From assembly GCA_040902585.1 (NCBI GenBank), contig JBBDXA010000261.1:1-58681 (forward strand): a DNA stretch of 58,681 bases, given 5' to 3'. The DNA comes from JBBDXA01 sp040902585. GTDB lineage: Bacteria > Planctomycetota > Phycisphaerae > Phycisphaerales > Phycisphaeraceae. The notes beneath the pieces are model-generated. The model saw only the letters and a list, made by a program, of their open reading frames with translations, made no database searches and was not told where the DNA came from. Shown here one piece after another: positions 26,641-34,042 of the stretch. The position numbers and the translations under genes are program-made. The stretch's first letter is position 1. The number at the start of each line of letters is the position of its first letter.

Positions 26641-27360
26641 ATGAGCAAACGTAACCGCAAGAAGAAGCAGCGTGAACGGCACCAGGCGCAACCGAAAGAA
26701 CCCGACACCTACATGCTGGTGCGGCGAGGTTTGGTTCAGCGAACCTTCGCCAGCGTCGGCGGTTTCCAGAAGAAGATCTGGCCGGTGGCGGAATCCATGC
26801 CCAATGCCCGCAAGCTGGCCGCATTCCTGAAGTGTGACAGCGACGTGGTGCCGGCGCGAATCGGTTCCATGCCGGACGAGACCATGCAGGGGCATGTCCG
26901 CCTCGCGATCAAGGAGCAGTGCCAGTTGATCGTGTGCGTGGCTGGCTGGGAAGCGGACGGTTCTCCCAAGTGGAAGACCAGGAATCTGGAAAAGTCATGG
27001 CAGTGGACATGGAGCGATCCGACGGAGGAATTCGACTTGTTTCCGACCCGCGAACCGGATTGCAATGTGAACGACATTCCCCCCATTTCGATTGATGCTC
27101 TGTTTGGCGAAGGGCTGGAACCGAACCTGTCAGCCGCAAACGATCCGCGTTTGCAACTGCGGCTCGCCGATCTGATCTTCGCCGTGGACATCATGTCAGA
27201 AGAGAACATGCTGGTGTACGGCCACGAGTGGCTGGAGCAGATCACATCGTCCAATGAATCGTCAACAGCGGCGGTTCTTCGCGTGGCGATTGACAAGGAC
27301 ACCGATGATCTGGAGAAGCTGATCGCGCTGATCCAGGTGGTCAAGGGTGAGAGCGACTAA
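26641..27360 (+). CDS. hypothetical protein with basic N-terminus
   Basis: A 239-residue protein following the ATPase gene after 15 bp. The first 20 residues are strongly basic (SKRNRKKKQRERHQAQPKE). The body includes TRNLEKSWQWTWSDPTEEFD and an acidic DPRLQLRLADLIFAVDIMSEE segment. I see no known motif, signal or membrane helix. A good terminator follows 38 bases after the stop, closing the operon with the ATPase. Confidence 0.6.
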   Translation: MSKRNRKKKQRERHQAQPKEPDTYMLVRRGLVQRTFASVGGFQKKIWPVAESMPNARKLAAFLKCDSDVVPARIGSMPDETMQGHVRLAIKEQCQLIVCVAGWEADGSPKWKTRNLEKSWQWTWSDPTEEFDLFPTREPDCNVNDIPPISIDALFGEGLEPNLSAANDPRLQLRLADLIFAVDIMSEENMLVYGHEWLEQITSSNESSTAAVLRVAIDKDTDDLEKLIALIQVVKGESD

Positions 27361-27398
27361 GACACCCGGAAGCTTCGCCTGAATACTTCGCCCCGACT

Positions 27399-27437
27399 CC
27401 CCGCCGGTTAGGCCTCGTGCCAGCCGGTGGGGTTTTT
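27399..27437 (+). terminator. Rho-independent terminator
   Basis: CCCCGCCGGTT pairs with AGCCGGTGGGG (two G-T pairs) around a 12-base loop, followed by TTTTTG. It ends the ATPase operon. Confidence 0.8.
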
Positions 27438-27556
27438 GTTTAGGCGGTGCCTTGGGACTGACTTAGACTTGCCGACAAGCCTTGCCGGTATCATGAGCCC
27501 ACTTCTCCGCGCGAACTGAATCCGGGCGCAACCGCCGCTATCGGGAGTGATGTCCC

Positions 27557-27838
27557 ATGCTCAACGCCGAACAGATAGCCGACCTGCGTGATGCGGTGCT
27601 GCACCGCCAGCGGCCCGTTGACGGGGCAACTGTGCCTCTGCGATTTGTCGGCGGCCCGCTGGATGGCATCGTGGTGAAGGTGACACCGACCAGTTCGCGC
27701 AGCCAGTTTATTGGCTGGGCACAGTGCACCGACCGCGACCTGGTGACGGTGATGTACGAACGTGGCGATGGCAACCTCCGCAGGTTCCGGAGCTACGAAT
27801 CGAACTCGCGACGGGACGAGCGTGGCTATGGGGTGTGA
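27557..27838 (+). CDS. small protein with RFVGGPLDG motif
   Basis: A 93-residue protein without a strong ribosome site. It contains VPLRFVGGPLDGIVVKV, a motif seen in short proteins of phages and mobile DNA (KFVGGPLDG type), then a tail of Arg and Ser. A truncated copy of the same motif occurs at 28933-28980, beyond the amidohydrolase gene. That repetition supports the idea that this was a real gene. Function unknown. Confidence 0.5.
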   Translation: MLNAEQIADLRDAVLHRQRPVDGATVPLRFVGGPLDGIVVKVTPTSSRSQFIGWAQCTDRDLVTVMYERGDGNLRRFRSYESNSRRDERGYGV

Positions 27839-27852
27839 CGTTGAGAAGCTCA

Positions 27853-27895
27853 AGATCACTCCGTCAGCTTCGAGATCGGCGTCAGCTCCAGCCGG
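27853..27895 (-). pseudogene. 3' fragment of a DUF1080 esterase gene
   Basis: About 40 bases here nearly match the end of the esterase gene at 28990-29032. Read on the minus strand the frame gives CRRLELTPISKLTE and a stop; the intact gene ends FRKLELTPISKLTE. Sequence further upstream on that strand no longer aligns. This is a short leftover of a duplicated or rearranged gene end. Confidence 0.6.
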
Positions 27896-27980
27896 CGGCA
27901 CCTTCCGTTTGAACCGGGTTGCATCCGTCACAGCGGCTATAGTTGATGTTCAGCCCGACGGTCAGCCCCGAGGATCGCCC

Positions 27981-28922
27981 ATGACCCGTCCATTCTTAAG
28001 CGCCACACTGCTGTCCTTGCTGGTCTTGGCGATCGTGGCGATGGGTTTACATGCCGGCGAAAAGCCCACAGACGTGCACAAGAGCACCGAAGCAGAAGCA
28101 AATCCCAATCCACGCAAGAAGATTCAGTTCATCGATGTCCATGTCCACGCCCATTCTGTGCGCGAGGACGGGCTGGACAAGGTTGCCGCCTGGATGCAAC
28201 GCAACAATGTCAGTCGATGCATCGTCAGCCCGTTGGACCACAAGGGCTCGCGTGCCTACACCGAAGAGGAACGCAAGCAGATGCTTGCCAACTTCGCGAA
28301 GTACAAGGGCAAGATTGATCGCATGTGCCTGATCGAACCTGGTGACTTCGACACCGTCGACAAGGCTGTGCAACGACTCAAGCAGGAGATGAACGACGGC
28401 GCGGTGGCCATGGGCGAGCACTACGGCAAGGGGCTCGCATTCGATGACCCAAAGAACCTGCTGATCTACGATGCGTGCGAGAGGGCTGGTCTGCCGGTCA
28501 TGTTCCACATCGATCAGAACAAGAACATGGTCGAGGCAGGCATGCAGCGCGTCGAACACGTTCTGAAGAAGTACCCCAAGTGCAAGCTCATCGCCCACGC
28601 CTACTGGTGGCGGCAGCTCAAAGATGCCGACCGACAGTTGCAGGAATACCCCAACCTCTACGCCGACCTGTCGGGCCACGTCGTCCCGCAGATCCTAAGC
28701 CGCGACCGAAAGTTCGCTCGCGAATTCTGCATCCGCAATCAGGACAAACTCCTCTTCGGCACTGATGAGGGCTGGTGGTCCTTCAGCAAAGAAAAGTCGC
28801 CCTTCCAACATTACACCTTCTTCGAAGAGCTCGACTTGCCCGATGAGGTCCGCTACAAGATTTATCGCGGGAACGCGGAGAAGCTATTTCGGTGGGAGAA
28901 GCATCCCGCCGTTTCAAGATGA
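27981..28922 (+). CDS. secreted amidohydrolase (TIM-barrel metal-dependent hydrolase)
   Basis: A 313-residue protein started at MTRPFLSATLLSLLVLAIV (27981), with GAGG 7 nt upstream and a clear Sec signal peptide. The metal-binding motif of the amidohydrolase-2 family is seen as DVHVHAH (His54 and His56). A strand with HIDQNKN follows, then LIAHAYWW near 202 and the final metal-ligand strand FGTDEGWW (Asp near 263). Similar planctomycete proteins occur near sugar or aromatic catabolism genes, but the substrate cannot be read from the sequence. It ends 67 bp before the convergent esterase gene and is bounded by two broken duplicated segments, suggesting it was inserted or rearranged as a cassette. 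Confidence 0.82.
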   Translation: MTRPFLSATLLSLLVLAIVAMGLHAGEKPTDVHKSTEAEANPNPRKKIQFIDVHVHAHSVREDGLDKVAAWMQRNNVSRCIVSPLDHKGSRAYTEEERKQMLANFAKYKGKIDRMCLIEPGDFDTVDKAVQRLKQEMNDGAVAMGEHYGKGLAFDDPKNLLIYDACERAGLPVMFHIDQNKNMVEAGMQRVEHVLKKYPKCKLIAHAYWWRQLKDADRQLQEYPNLYADLSGHVVPQILSRDRKFAREFCIRNQDKLLFGTDEGWWSFSKEKSPFQHYTFFEELDLPDEVRYKIYRGNAEKLFRWEKHPAVSR

Positions 28923-28932
28923 GGATGCGACC

Positions 28933-28980
28933 ATGCTGCTACGGTTTGTGGCCGGCCCGCTGGTTGGCCTGACGATGTGA
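28933..28980 (+). pseudogene. truncated copy of the RFVGGPLDG small gene
   Basis: An ATG opens 15 codons (MLLRFVAGPLVGLTM) and then stops. About 45 bases align with 27636-27680 of the small gene at roughly three in four positions, including the bases past the stop. It directly abuts the end of the esterase gene. Confidence 0.5.
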
Positions 28981-28989
28981 AGTTGACTA

Positions 28990-30765
28990 TCACTCCGTCA
29001 GCTTCGAGATCGGCGTCAGTTCCAGCTTGCGGAACTCAACCTCCGAGCCTTCTGCCTGAATCGCGATCTGCCCTTTCGTTGCCGTGCAGTTCGAGCCATG
29101 GTTCACCAGGTCGCCGTTGACCCACACCTTCACTTCGTCTTTCAGGCACTCGATCACCATGTGATTCCACTCGCCTGGCTTCTTCTCCGAATCATCCGTG
29201 AGGTTCAAGATTCGTCTGGCCTTGCCCTCGGTGATGCCCCAGTTCTCCTTGGGCCCGCGACGCTTGACCATTTCGGGAACGGTGATGTCCTCGACGATGC
29301 ACCAGAAGTCGCCGGCGTGGCGATGGTTCATCTGCACCTCGATCGACTTGGGGAACATCTTGTACAGGGCGCGCGGTGTGGACGCATGAACCAGCACGCC
29401 GCAGTTGCCGGGCTTCGCTGCGAAGCGGTACTCGACCTCCAGGCGGTAGTTTTCGTACTTGGCATCGGTGATCAGGTGGCCTTGTGGTTCACCCAGGCTG
29501 ACCAGCATGCCGTCACGCACGATGAATGTGGGCTTGGCGTCAGGGTGCTCATCCAGGTGTGGGACATCGACGTGCCAGCCGGACAGGTCCTTGCCGTTGA
29601 AGAGGCTGATCGGCTTGTCACTTGGCTCCTTCTTCGCCGGGTAGTCCTTCCACAGCCACTCCAGGGCATGTGGAAGAATCTGTGCCTTCGCGGGTCCCAG
29701 GCCGTGCCCGACGTTGAGGCAGTAAACGTACTGATAGGGATAGCCCTTCGCCTTCAGCACCTTGGCCATGCGGTTGTTGGCCTCCACCCAGTCGTGCATG
29801 CCATCCCGCATCACGTTGGGGTTGAGTAAGTCGCGATCGCCCACCGACAGGAATATCCTCAAGGGCTTCCGGTCTGACTTGGGGATCAGCGTCTCGTGAA
29901 AGTCCCATGCACCGTTGGGTGTAGCGGGATCGAACGGCCACTGCTGATTCACGAAGGTTCCGGAGGTGGTCAGCACTCTCCGGTAAAGGTCCGGGCGGTA
30001 CCAGGCCATGATCAACGCACACGAGCCACCGGAGCTGCTGCCCATGGTGGCTCTCCCATCGGGGTCCTTGGTCAGCTTCACCTGGTAGTTCTTCTCCACC
30101 CGGGTCAGCACTTCGGTCTCGATGTACTCGGCATACATGCCTGACATGTTGTCGTACTCTTTGCCTCGCTGGTGGCCCTGGGCGTCACCGCCGCCGTTGG
30201 CCACCATGATGGCGAGCATCACGGGGATTCGCTTCTGGGCGATCAGGTTGTCGAACAGATACGCCATCTTCATGTCCGGCTTCCCCTTCGGACCATCGTG
30301 GATGACGATGAACGGAGCTTCGGTGCCCGGCTGGTACTGCTCGGGGATGTAGACGGTGACGGTGCGGGTGTAATCCACCTCGCGGGTCTTCACGATCAAA
30401 GTCTTGGGGTTCTTGGGATCGACGGTGCCAAATTCATCTCTGGCGATGCCGGGATTGAATAACTTCGTATGCTTGGAGTTGATGGTGAACTGGTGCACCT
30501 TGCCTTGCGGCACACCGTCCACGGGTTTCCACTCCGGTGCGGGCAGATAGTCCGGGCCGATCAGAAAATCGCCTTCGGAGTCGGCAGGCGGATTCGTGCC
30601 GGGCTTCTTGTCCAGGCGGGTGAACTGCGGGCTGCCTGGCGAATCGAACGGGCGGGTTGGCGGCTGGGGTCGTGCGGGCTGCTTCGGAGCCGCGGGGCCC
30701 TTGTCCTGGCCGAAGGCGGGAGTAAGGAGGCAGAGCAAACAGACGGCGATCAGTTGGGATTTCAT
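28990..30765 (-). CDS. secreted esterase (enterochelin-esterase fold) fused to DUF1080
   Basis: A 591-residue protein with a Sec signal (KSQLIAVCLLCLLTPAFGQ), then a Pro-rich spacer to about 60. The esterase part (about 110-375) shows VTVYIPEQYQPG, VANGGGDAQGHQRGKEYDN, and the nucleophile elbow MGSSSGGSCAL. Asp is in LSVGDRDLLNP and His in NVGHGLGPAK. That matches the PF00756-type alpha/beta hydrolase family. The C-terminal 190 residues, from SLFNGKDLSGW to the end, form a DUF1080 domain of the same type as the outer half of the kinase at 2349-4682. The fusion suggests an esterase that docks to or also cleaves a glycan. It faces the amidohydrolase gene tail to tail. Confidence 0.85.
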   Translation of the reverse strand: MKSQLIAVCLLCLLTPAFGQDKGPAAPKQPARPQPPTRPFDSPGSPQFTRLDKKPGTNPPADSEGDFLIGPDYLPAPEWKPVDGVPQGKVHQFTINSKHTKLFNPGIARDEFGTVDPKNPKTLIVKTREVDYTRTVTVYIPEQYQPGTEAPFIVIHDGPKGKPDMKMAYLFDNLIAQKRIPVMLAIMVANGGGDAQGHQRGKEYDNMSGMYAEYIETEVLTRVEKNYQVKLTKDPDGRATMGSSSGGSCALIMAWYRPDLYRRVLTTSGTFVNQQWPFDPATPNGAWDFHETLIPKSDRKPLRIFLSVGDRDLLNPNVMRDGMHDWVEANNRMAKVLKAKGYPYQYVYCLNVGHGLGPAKAQILPHALEWLWKDYPAKKEPSDKPISLFNGKDLSGWHVDVPHLDEHPDAKPTFIVRDGMLVSLGEPQGHLITDAKYENYRLEVEYRFAAKPGNCGVLVHASTPRALYKMFPKSIEVQMNHRHAGDFWCIVEDITVPEMVKRRGPKENWGITEGKARRILNLTDDSEKKPGEWNHMVIECLKDEVKVWVNGDLVNHGSNCTATKGQIAIQAEGSEVEFRKLELTPISKLTE

Positions 30766-30904
30766 CTTTTCACCTCGGCAAGGGGGTCCAGACAGAAACT
30801 AACAGGAAACTCAGGGCAGAGCCATTCTACGGACATGACGATGGCGAAGAAATCCCCAGAGGGATGACACCGGTGACCTTGTGGGGAAAGTGAAGGGTAA
30901 AACC

Positions 30905-31103
30905 GTTAGTTTGTTAGTTTCTCAGTTAGTTTGCGGGGAGGGAAACTAACCGCGAATGACCCATGAAAACAAGGCGTATTTGTTCTGATGTTAGTTTGTT
31001 AGTTTCTTTTCTACCCTTACGCGTAGGAGAATATTATAGAGGTATAGAAAAAATATTATATATAGGAGGGGCAGAAAACAAACTAACTAACTAACAAACT
31101 AAC
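30905..31103. repeat. inward-facing GTTAGTTT / AAACTAAC arrays around an AT-rich core
   Basis: GTTAGTTT occurs at 30905, 30913, 30925, 30990 and 30998. The reverse form AAACTAAC occurs at 30943, 31080 and 31096, with partial units between the last two. The right-hand array mirrors the left. Between them (about 31010-31070) the DNA is very AT-rich with runs such as ATATTATATATA. This architecture is that of a replication origin or partition-type site. No gene covers it. It is the first part of a 1.1-kb region before the replication genes. Confidence 0.65.
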
Positions 31104-31143
31104 GGCTCAGTCATCCCTCATTTCACATCTATTACCTGTCATG

Positions 31144-31260
31144 CTACCCACATGTGTCATCCGTCACCCGCAACCTACTATCCACATATGTCATCCCTTC
31201 ACCCGCACGTTTACTGCCTACATCTGCCATCGAAAAAAATATTCTTGCTACCTACACATT
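31144..31260. repeat. four iterons at about 34-bp spacing with DnaA-box-like cores
   Basis: Related units begin at 31144 (CTACCCACATGTGTCATCC), 31178 (CTATCCACATATGTCATCC), 31214 (CTGCCTACATCTGCCATC) and 31248 (CTACCTACACATT). The spacings are 34, 36 and 34 bp. The second unit is one base from the DnaA consensus TTATCCACA. The first two also share a CACCCGCA further on. Regular spacing of about three helical turns fits initiator binding. The strong promoter P1 begins just after the last unit. Confidence 0.6.
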
Positions 31261-31266
31261 TAGTAC

Positions 31267-31294
31267 TTGACAGCCAATGTATATTTGGTATCAT
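31267..31294 (+). promoter_or_regulatory. strong sigma70-type promoter P1
   Basis: TTGACA at 31267-31272, a 16-bp spacer, and TATCAT at 31289-31294. The spacer ends TATATTTGG, almost the same as in promoter P2 at 31640. Predicted transcription start is near 31301, exactly where the candidate RNA stem begins. Confidence 0.7.
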
Positions 31295-31300
31295 GGGTGT

Positions 31301-31452
31301 TATATGGAGGAGAAGGTCCTGTCTGTCTTTGCTTTGCACGCACTCTAAGAGCTGATTCCCTACGACATTCACAGACGAGCCTGGCCTCCATATACCAGCT
31401 CAAGCCCCACCCGACGCCTCGACGTCGGGGCCGCGGTGGGGCTGTTTTTTTT
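31301..31452 (+). ncRNA. candidate structured small RNA or attenuator leader
   Basis: Predicted from promoter P1 to a terminator, about 150 nt. Its first ten bases, TATATGGAGG (31301-31310), pair perfectly with CCTCCATATA at 31385-31394, closing a large loop. The second arm can instead fold locally, because GAGCCTGG before it pairs with CCAGCTC after it. The two structures exclude each other, as in attenuators. A terminator hairpin follows directly. It could be an independent antisense-type replication-control RNA or the leader of the small gene at 31463, whose GGAGG lies right after the T tract. No known RNA family is recognised. Confidence 0.5.
31403..31452 (+). terminator. Rho-independent terminator
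   Basis: AGCCCCACC (31403-31411) pairs with GGTGGGGCT (31435-31443), with GC-rich sequence between that can pair further (CCGACG/CGTCGG). Eight T residues follow at 31445-31452. Confidence 0.85.
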
Positions 31453-31462
31453 CGGAGGCCAC

Positions 31463-31723
31463 ATGGCTGCTATCGATTCCGTTTCAGATCCCACGCCTAC
31501 TTTTAACTTCGATTCGCTGGGCTTGGCTGGTGTCTCGATTCGTCGCGCAGAGAGCAAGGCAGCACACGCTGTTCGGTTGGGCCCGCATCATTTCATGAGT
31601 CTCCGGCCCACGGTCACAAGCCGCCTGGAACAGCCCGGCTTGACAATACAAATAGCTTTGGTATTATTGTGTTTGTCGGTGGAGCAATCTACACGGACCC
31701 CCTCTAAGAATGTCTGCTGTTAA
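31463..31723 (+). CDS. possible small protein after the terminator
   Basis: An 86-residue frame starting at 31463 with GGAGG 4 nt upstream. It reads AAIDSVSDPTPTFNFDSLGL and ends in a hydrophobic LTIQIALVLLCLSVEQ segment. The ribosome site is good, but the end of the frame overlaps promoter P2 and the first leader element, which argues against a conserved protein. If real it may be translated only when the attenuator is read through. Confidence 0.35.
   Translation: MAAIDSVSDPTPTFNFDSLGLAGVSIRRAESKAAHAVRLGPHHFMSLRPTVTSRLEQPGLTIQIALVLLCLSVEQSTRTPSKNVCC
31640..31667 (+). promoter_or_regulatory. strong sigma70-type promoter P2 of the replication genes
   Basis: TTGACA at 31640-31645, a 16-bp spacer, and TATTAT at 31662-31667. 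The TTTGGTAT(C/T)AT part is shared with P1. It lies 228 bp upstream of the primase/helicase-like gene and probably drives it. Confidence 0.7.
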
Positions 31724-31808
31724 GACGTGCTGGGTGCTGCCTGGGTTTACTAGGTAGCACCCGGCACGAACCTCCTAAGAATTCTCGCCGCTCGCCGGCG
31801 ACTAAGAC
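31704..31808 (+). other. structured leader of the replication operon
   Basis: Two copies of a small element lie here: CTAAGAA, a stem-loop, then TAAGAC. They are at 31704-31726 and 31775-31808, the second with a CGCCG/CGGCG stem. Between them a long hairpin pairs GTGCTGGGTGCT-CCT with AGG-AGCACCCGGCAC (31727-31768), without a T tract. A third copy lies at 36590-36621 after the polymerase gene. The repeated position in non-coding leaders suggests an RNA-level control site, for example for antitermination or processing. Confidence 0.5.
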
Positions 31809-31894
31809 TGTCATGCCCCCACGCGGGCACTACGGCCATCCCATGGCCACTGATAACGTTAAGACGCACGCATCCTCCCTGTAGGGGGAATGAA

Positions 31895-34042
31895 ATGATC
31901 GATTCTGTAACTGCGGCCAGTAAGGCCGTGACCCGCTTGCCCGCTCTTAGTGAGTCGGGCTCCTACAACGAAAACCTCCCGGGCAGAAATGAGCCCCTGC
32001 TGGGCAGCAGCCGGGCAGCCGAAAAGCCCCCCTGGGCAGGGCTGGGCAGCCTGGGCAGCCCAATCCAGAAACTCTTAGTAAATAATAATAGTTCTACTAG
32101 TACATACCAGAGTAGTAAAGAGTATTTCCCGAATAACCTGCCCAGGCTGCCCAGGGGCCCCAGCGACCTGCCCAGCAGTTGTGTCGGCTCTGCCCAGGAG
32201 GCCCCAGAATCTGCCCCGCTCGGCGTGGTGATCGGCGGCGAGTTGCGCGTCGGCCGCATGTTCGACAGGCGTGAACTGTTCGCGCGTCTGCGTGATACCC
32301 GACTCCACGATTTACTCAGCGGTGATCACCCACCCGACACCGTCATCGAAACCGGCGACTGGGCTGACTTCTCGGTGCTGGATGTCGATACCCATGACTG
32401 GAAGGAGAAGCCCGCAGAGGCCCTCCTGAATGCGATCGCCGCCGATATCCACCCGGAGCCGGATGCATGGTGGATCAGTCATGGTCGTGGCCTGAAGCTG
32501 GTCTTCGTCGGCTCGTTCCACCGACCGCGCGCGTTAGCCGCCGCGATGAGTGTGCCGAGTAACTTCACGGTTGAACTGCTGAAGCACACGCGGCACCCTG
32601 GCTCAGCCAGTACGAGCCCGCGACATGAGGGGGCGATGTGCGGCCCGGTTCACTTCACGGGCGTGGATTCCGAAGCGAAGTTCAGCGCGCTGGGGATCGG
32701 CCGACTCACGCCGGAGGCGCGTCAGCGTGCCCTGGATGAGTTGGGCATGGAAGACGGCGGCCGTTACGACCACGACCGATGTCCGATTGATCGCGACACG
32801 GATTCGGACGCGACGGGTTGTGTGGTCGTGCTCGAACGCGGTGTCTACTGCCACCGATGCGCGGGAAAGGGAATCCGTTTCCGTGAGCACCTGAAGCCCG
32901 GCTATTACCCGTTTGCTCCCACCGGCGACGTGGACCTGACGGTGTTTGATCGTCTGGCCAGGTACCGAGTGCACTGGGTCCACGCCGAGATCGAGCTGAA
33001 GCACCTCTATCCGAATCTGGGAGCAAGCCTCTTGCGGATCGCGTACGAGGCTGCGATCCGCGAGCGTGTGCCTGACGAGAGCCGGGTCGCGATGGTGTTT
33101 GATTCGAATCTGGATTTCGTGTGGGGCACTGGACTCTGGCTGGACCGTACGAAGTTTGAGGTCACCCGAGTGGATAACGATGCGATCAGCGGGATGGCCT
33201 ACGCCCACGATTGGGAAGAGATCAACGGCGTCGAAACGCCGTGGCTTGATCCAGTCAAGCGATCACAGCTTAAGAACAGGACGCCGAACGGTTACACGCC
33301 CGTCCGGCCCGTACGTGGAATCAGCTTTCGCCTGGAAGACGAAACGATTCCGACGCTGGCTCCGCCGAAGCCGAATCACGCGATCCAGCTCCTGAGCGAT
33401 CCGCTCCCACTGGACGTCGCGTTCGAGCGACTGGAGCAGACGTTTCCGAAGATCGACCGCCGTTACCTGCAGGCTTGCCTGGCGGCAGCGATCTGTGCGG
33501 ACGCGAAACTCGGACAGCCGCCGATGTTGACCTGCCGAGGGCCGAGTGGCAGTGGCAAGGAGCAGCATATCCGCCTGGCGGCGAGCTTCATGGGCGAAGA
33601 CGTCGCGAAGCTGACGCTCGGCGACAACGACGAGGCATTCAAGCGTCAGCTCGGAGCCACGCTTGCCGCCGGGTACCGGTTTCTGGTGTTTGATGAGTTC
33701 GGGAAGACGCCGGGACTGGCTAAGAAGATCAAGTCGATTCTGGAGATCAGCACGTGGATTCAGTGGCGGCCGCTGTATCAGAACAACCTGGTGAGCACGC
33801 CGGTTCATGCCGCGTTGTTTTTCCCCTGCGTGACCTTTCCTGATTTCCTGAGTTCGAGCGAAGAGTTTGTTCGCAGGACACGGGATGTGCAGTTGTACCG
33901 AAAACTTCCGGACTGGCGGGACAGCTCCGGGGGCGACACCGCCGCGTGGCGTGATCGATCGCCCGAGAACGCGCTGATAGCGAACTCAATCCTGACTCAT
34001 ACATGGAGACTATGTCATGACCTTGATTACCGATTCTTCTGA
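31895..34042 (+). CDS. primase/helicase-like replication protein
   Basis: A 715-residue protein; AGGGGG lies 7 nt before the ATG. The first 110 residues are low-complexity (Pro, Gly, Ser, Asn) and coincide with the GGGCAG/CTGCCC repeat arrays. From about 112 a folded region begins: GELRVGRMFDRRELFARL, then FSVLDVDTHDW (a DxD pair as in primase-polymerases) and WWISHGRGLKLVFVG. Cysteines at about 296-320 (CPIDRDTDSD..GC, then YCHRC) may bind zinc. The C-terminal part has a P-loop CRGPSGSGKEQH (about 548-558) and Walker B FLVFDEFGKT (about 596). It therefore resembles a combined primase and helicase for an autonomously replicating element. The next gene overlaps its end by 26 bases and the polymerase gene follows. 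Confidence 0.7.
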   Translation: MIDSVTAASKAVTRLPALSESGSYNENLPGRNEPLLGSSRAAEKPPWAGLGSLGSPIQKLLVNNNSSTSTYQSSKEYFPNNLPRLPRGPSDLPSSCVGSAQEAPESAPLGVVIGGELRVGRMFDRRELFARLRDTRLHDLLSGDHPPDTVIETGDWADFSVLDVDTHDWKEKPAEALLNAIAADIHPEPDAWWISHGRGLKLVFVGSFHRPRALAAAMSVPSNFTVELLKHTRHPGSASTSPRHEGAMCGPVHFTGVDSEAKFSALGIGRLTPEARQRALDELGMEDGGRYDHDRCPIDRDTDSDATGCVVVLERGVYCHRCAGKGIRFREHLKPGYYPFAPTGDVDLTVFDRLARYRVHWVHAEIELKHLYPNLGASLLRIAYEAAIRERVPDESRVAMVFDSNLDFVWGTGLWLDRTKFEVTRVDNDAISGMAYAHDWEEINGVETPWLDPVKRSQLKNRTPNGYTPVRPVRGISFRLEDETIPTLAPPKPNHAIQLLSDPLPLDVAFERLEQTFPKIDRRYLQACLAAAICADAKLGQPPMLTCRGPSGSGKEQHIRLAASFMGEDVAKLTLGDNDEAFKRQLGATLAAGYRFLVFDEFGKTPGLAKKIKSILEISTWIQWRPLYQNNLVSTPVHAALFFPCVTFPDFLSSSEEFVRRTRDVQLYRKLPDWRDSSGGDTAAWRDRSPENALIANSILTHTWRLCHDLDYRFF
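31981..32195. repeat. inverted GGGCAG and CTGCCC arrays around an AT-rich core
   Basis: GGGCAG occurs at 31981, 32002, 32013, 32034, 32044 and 32053. After an AT-rich core of about 65 bp (32066-32130, with TTAGTAAATAATAATAG) the reverse form CTGCCC occurs at 32138, 32147, 32168 and 32190. All units face inward. The arrays lie within the first 110 codons of the primase/helicase-like gene, in a low-complexity protein stretch. The phage lambda origin likewise lies inside its initiator gene O, so this is a strong origin candidate. Confidence 0.7.

Noticed and set aside
671..27360. Homology between the proteins at 671-1429 and 26641-27360, both starting with a Lys/Arg-rich run.
   Set aside because: Only the basic start is similar; the rest does not align by eye.
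30905..31260. A CRISPR array, suggested by the repeats.
   Set aside because: The units are too short (8 bp) or too divergent, they face both ways, there are no unique spacers of uniform length, and no cas genes are present.
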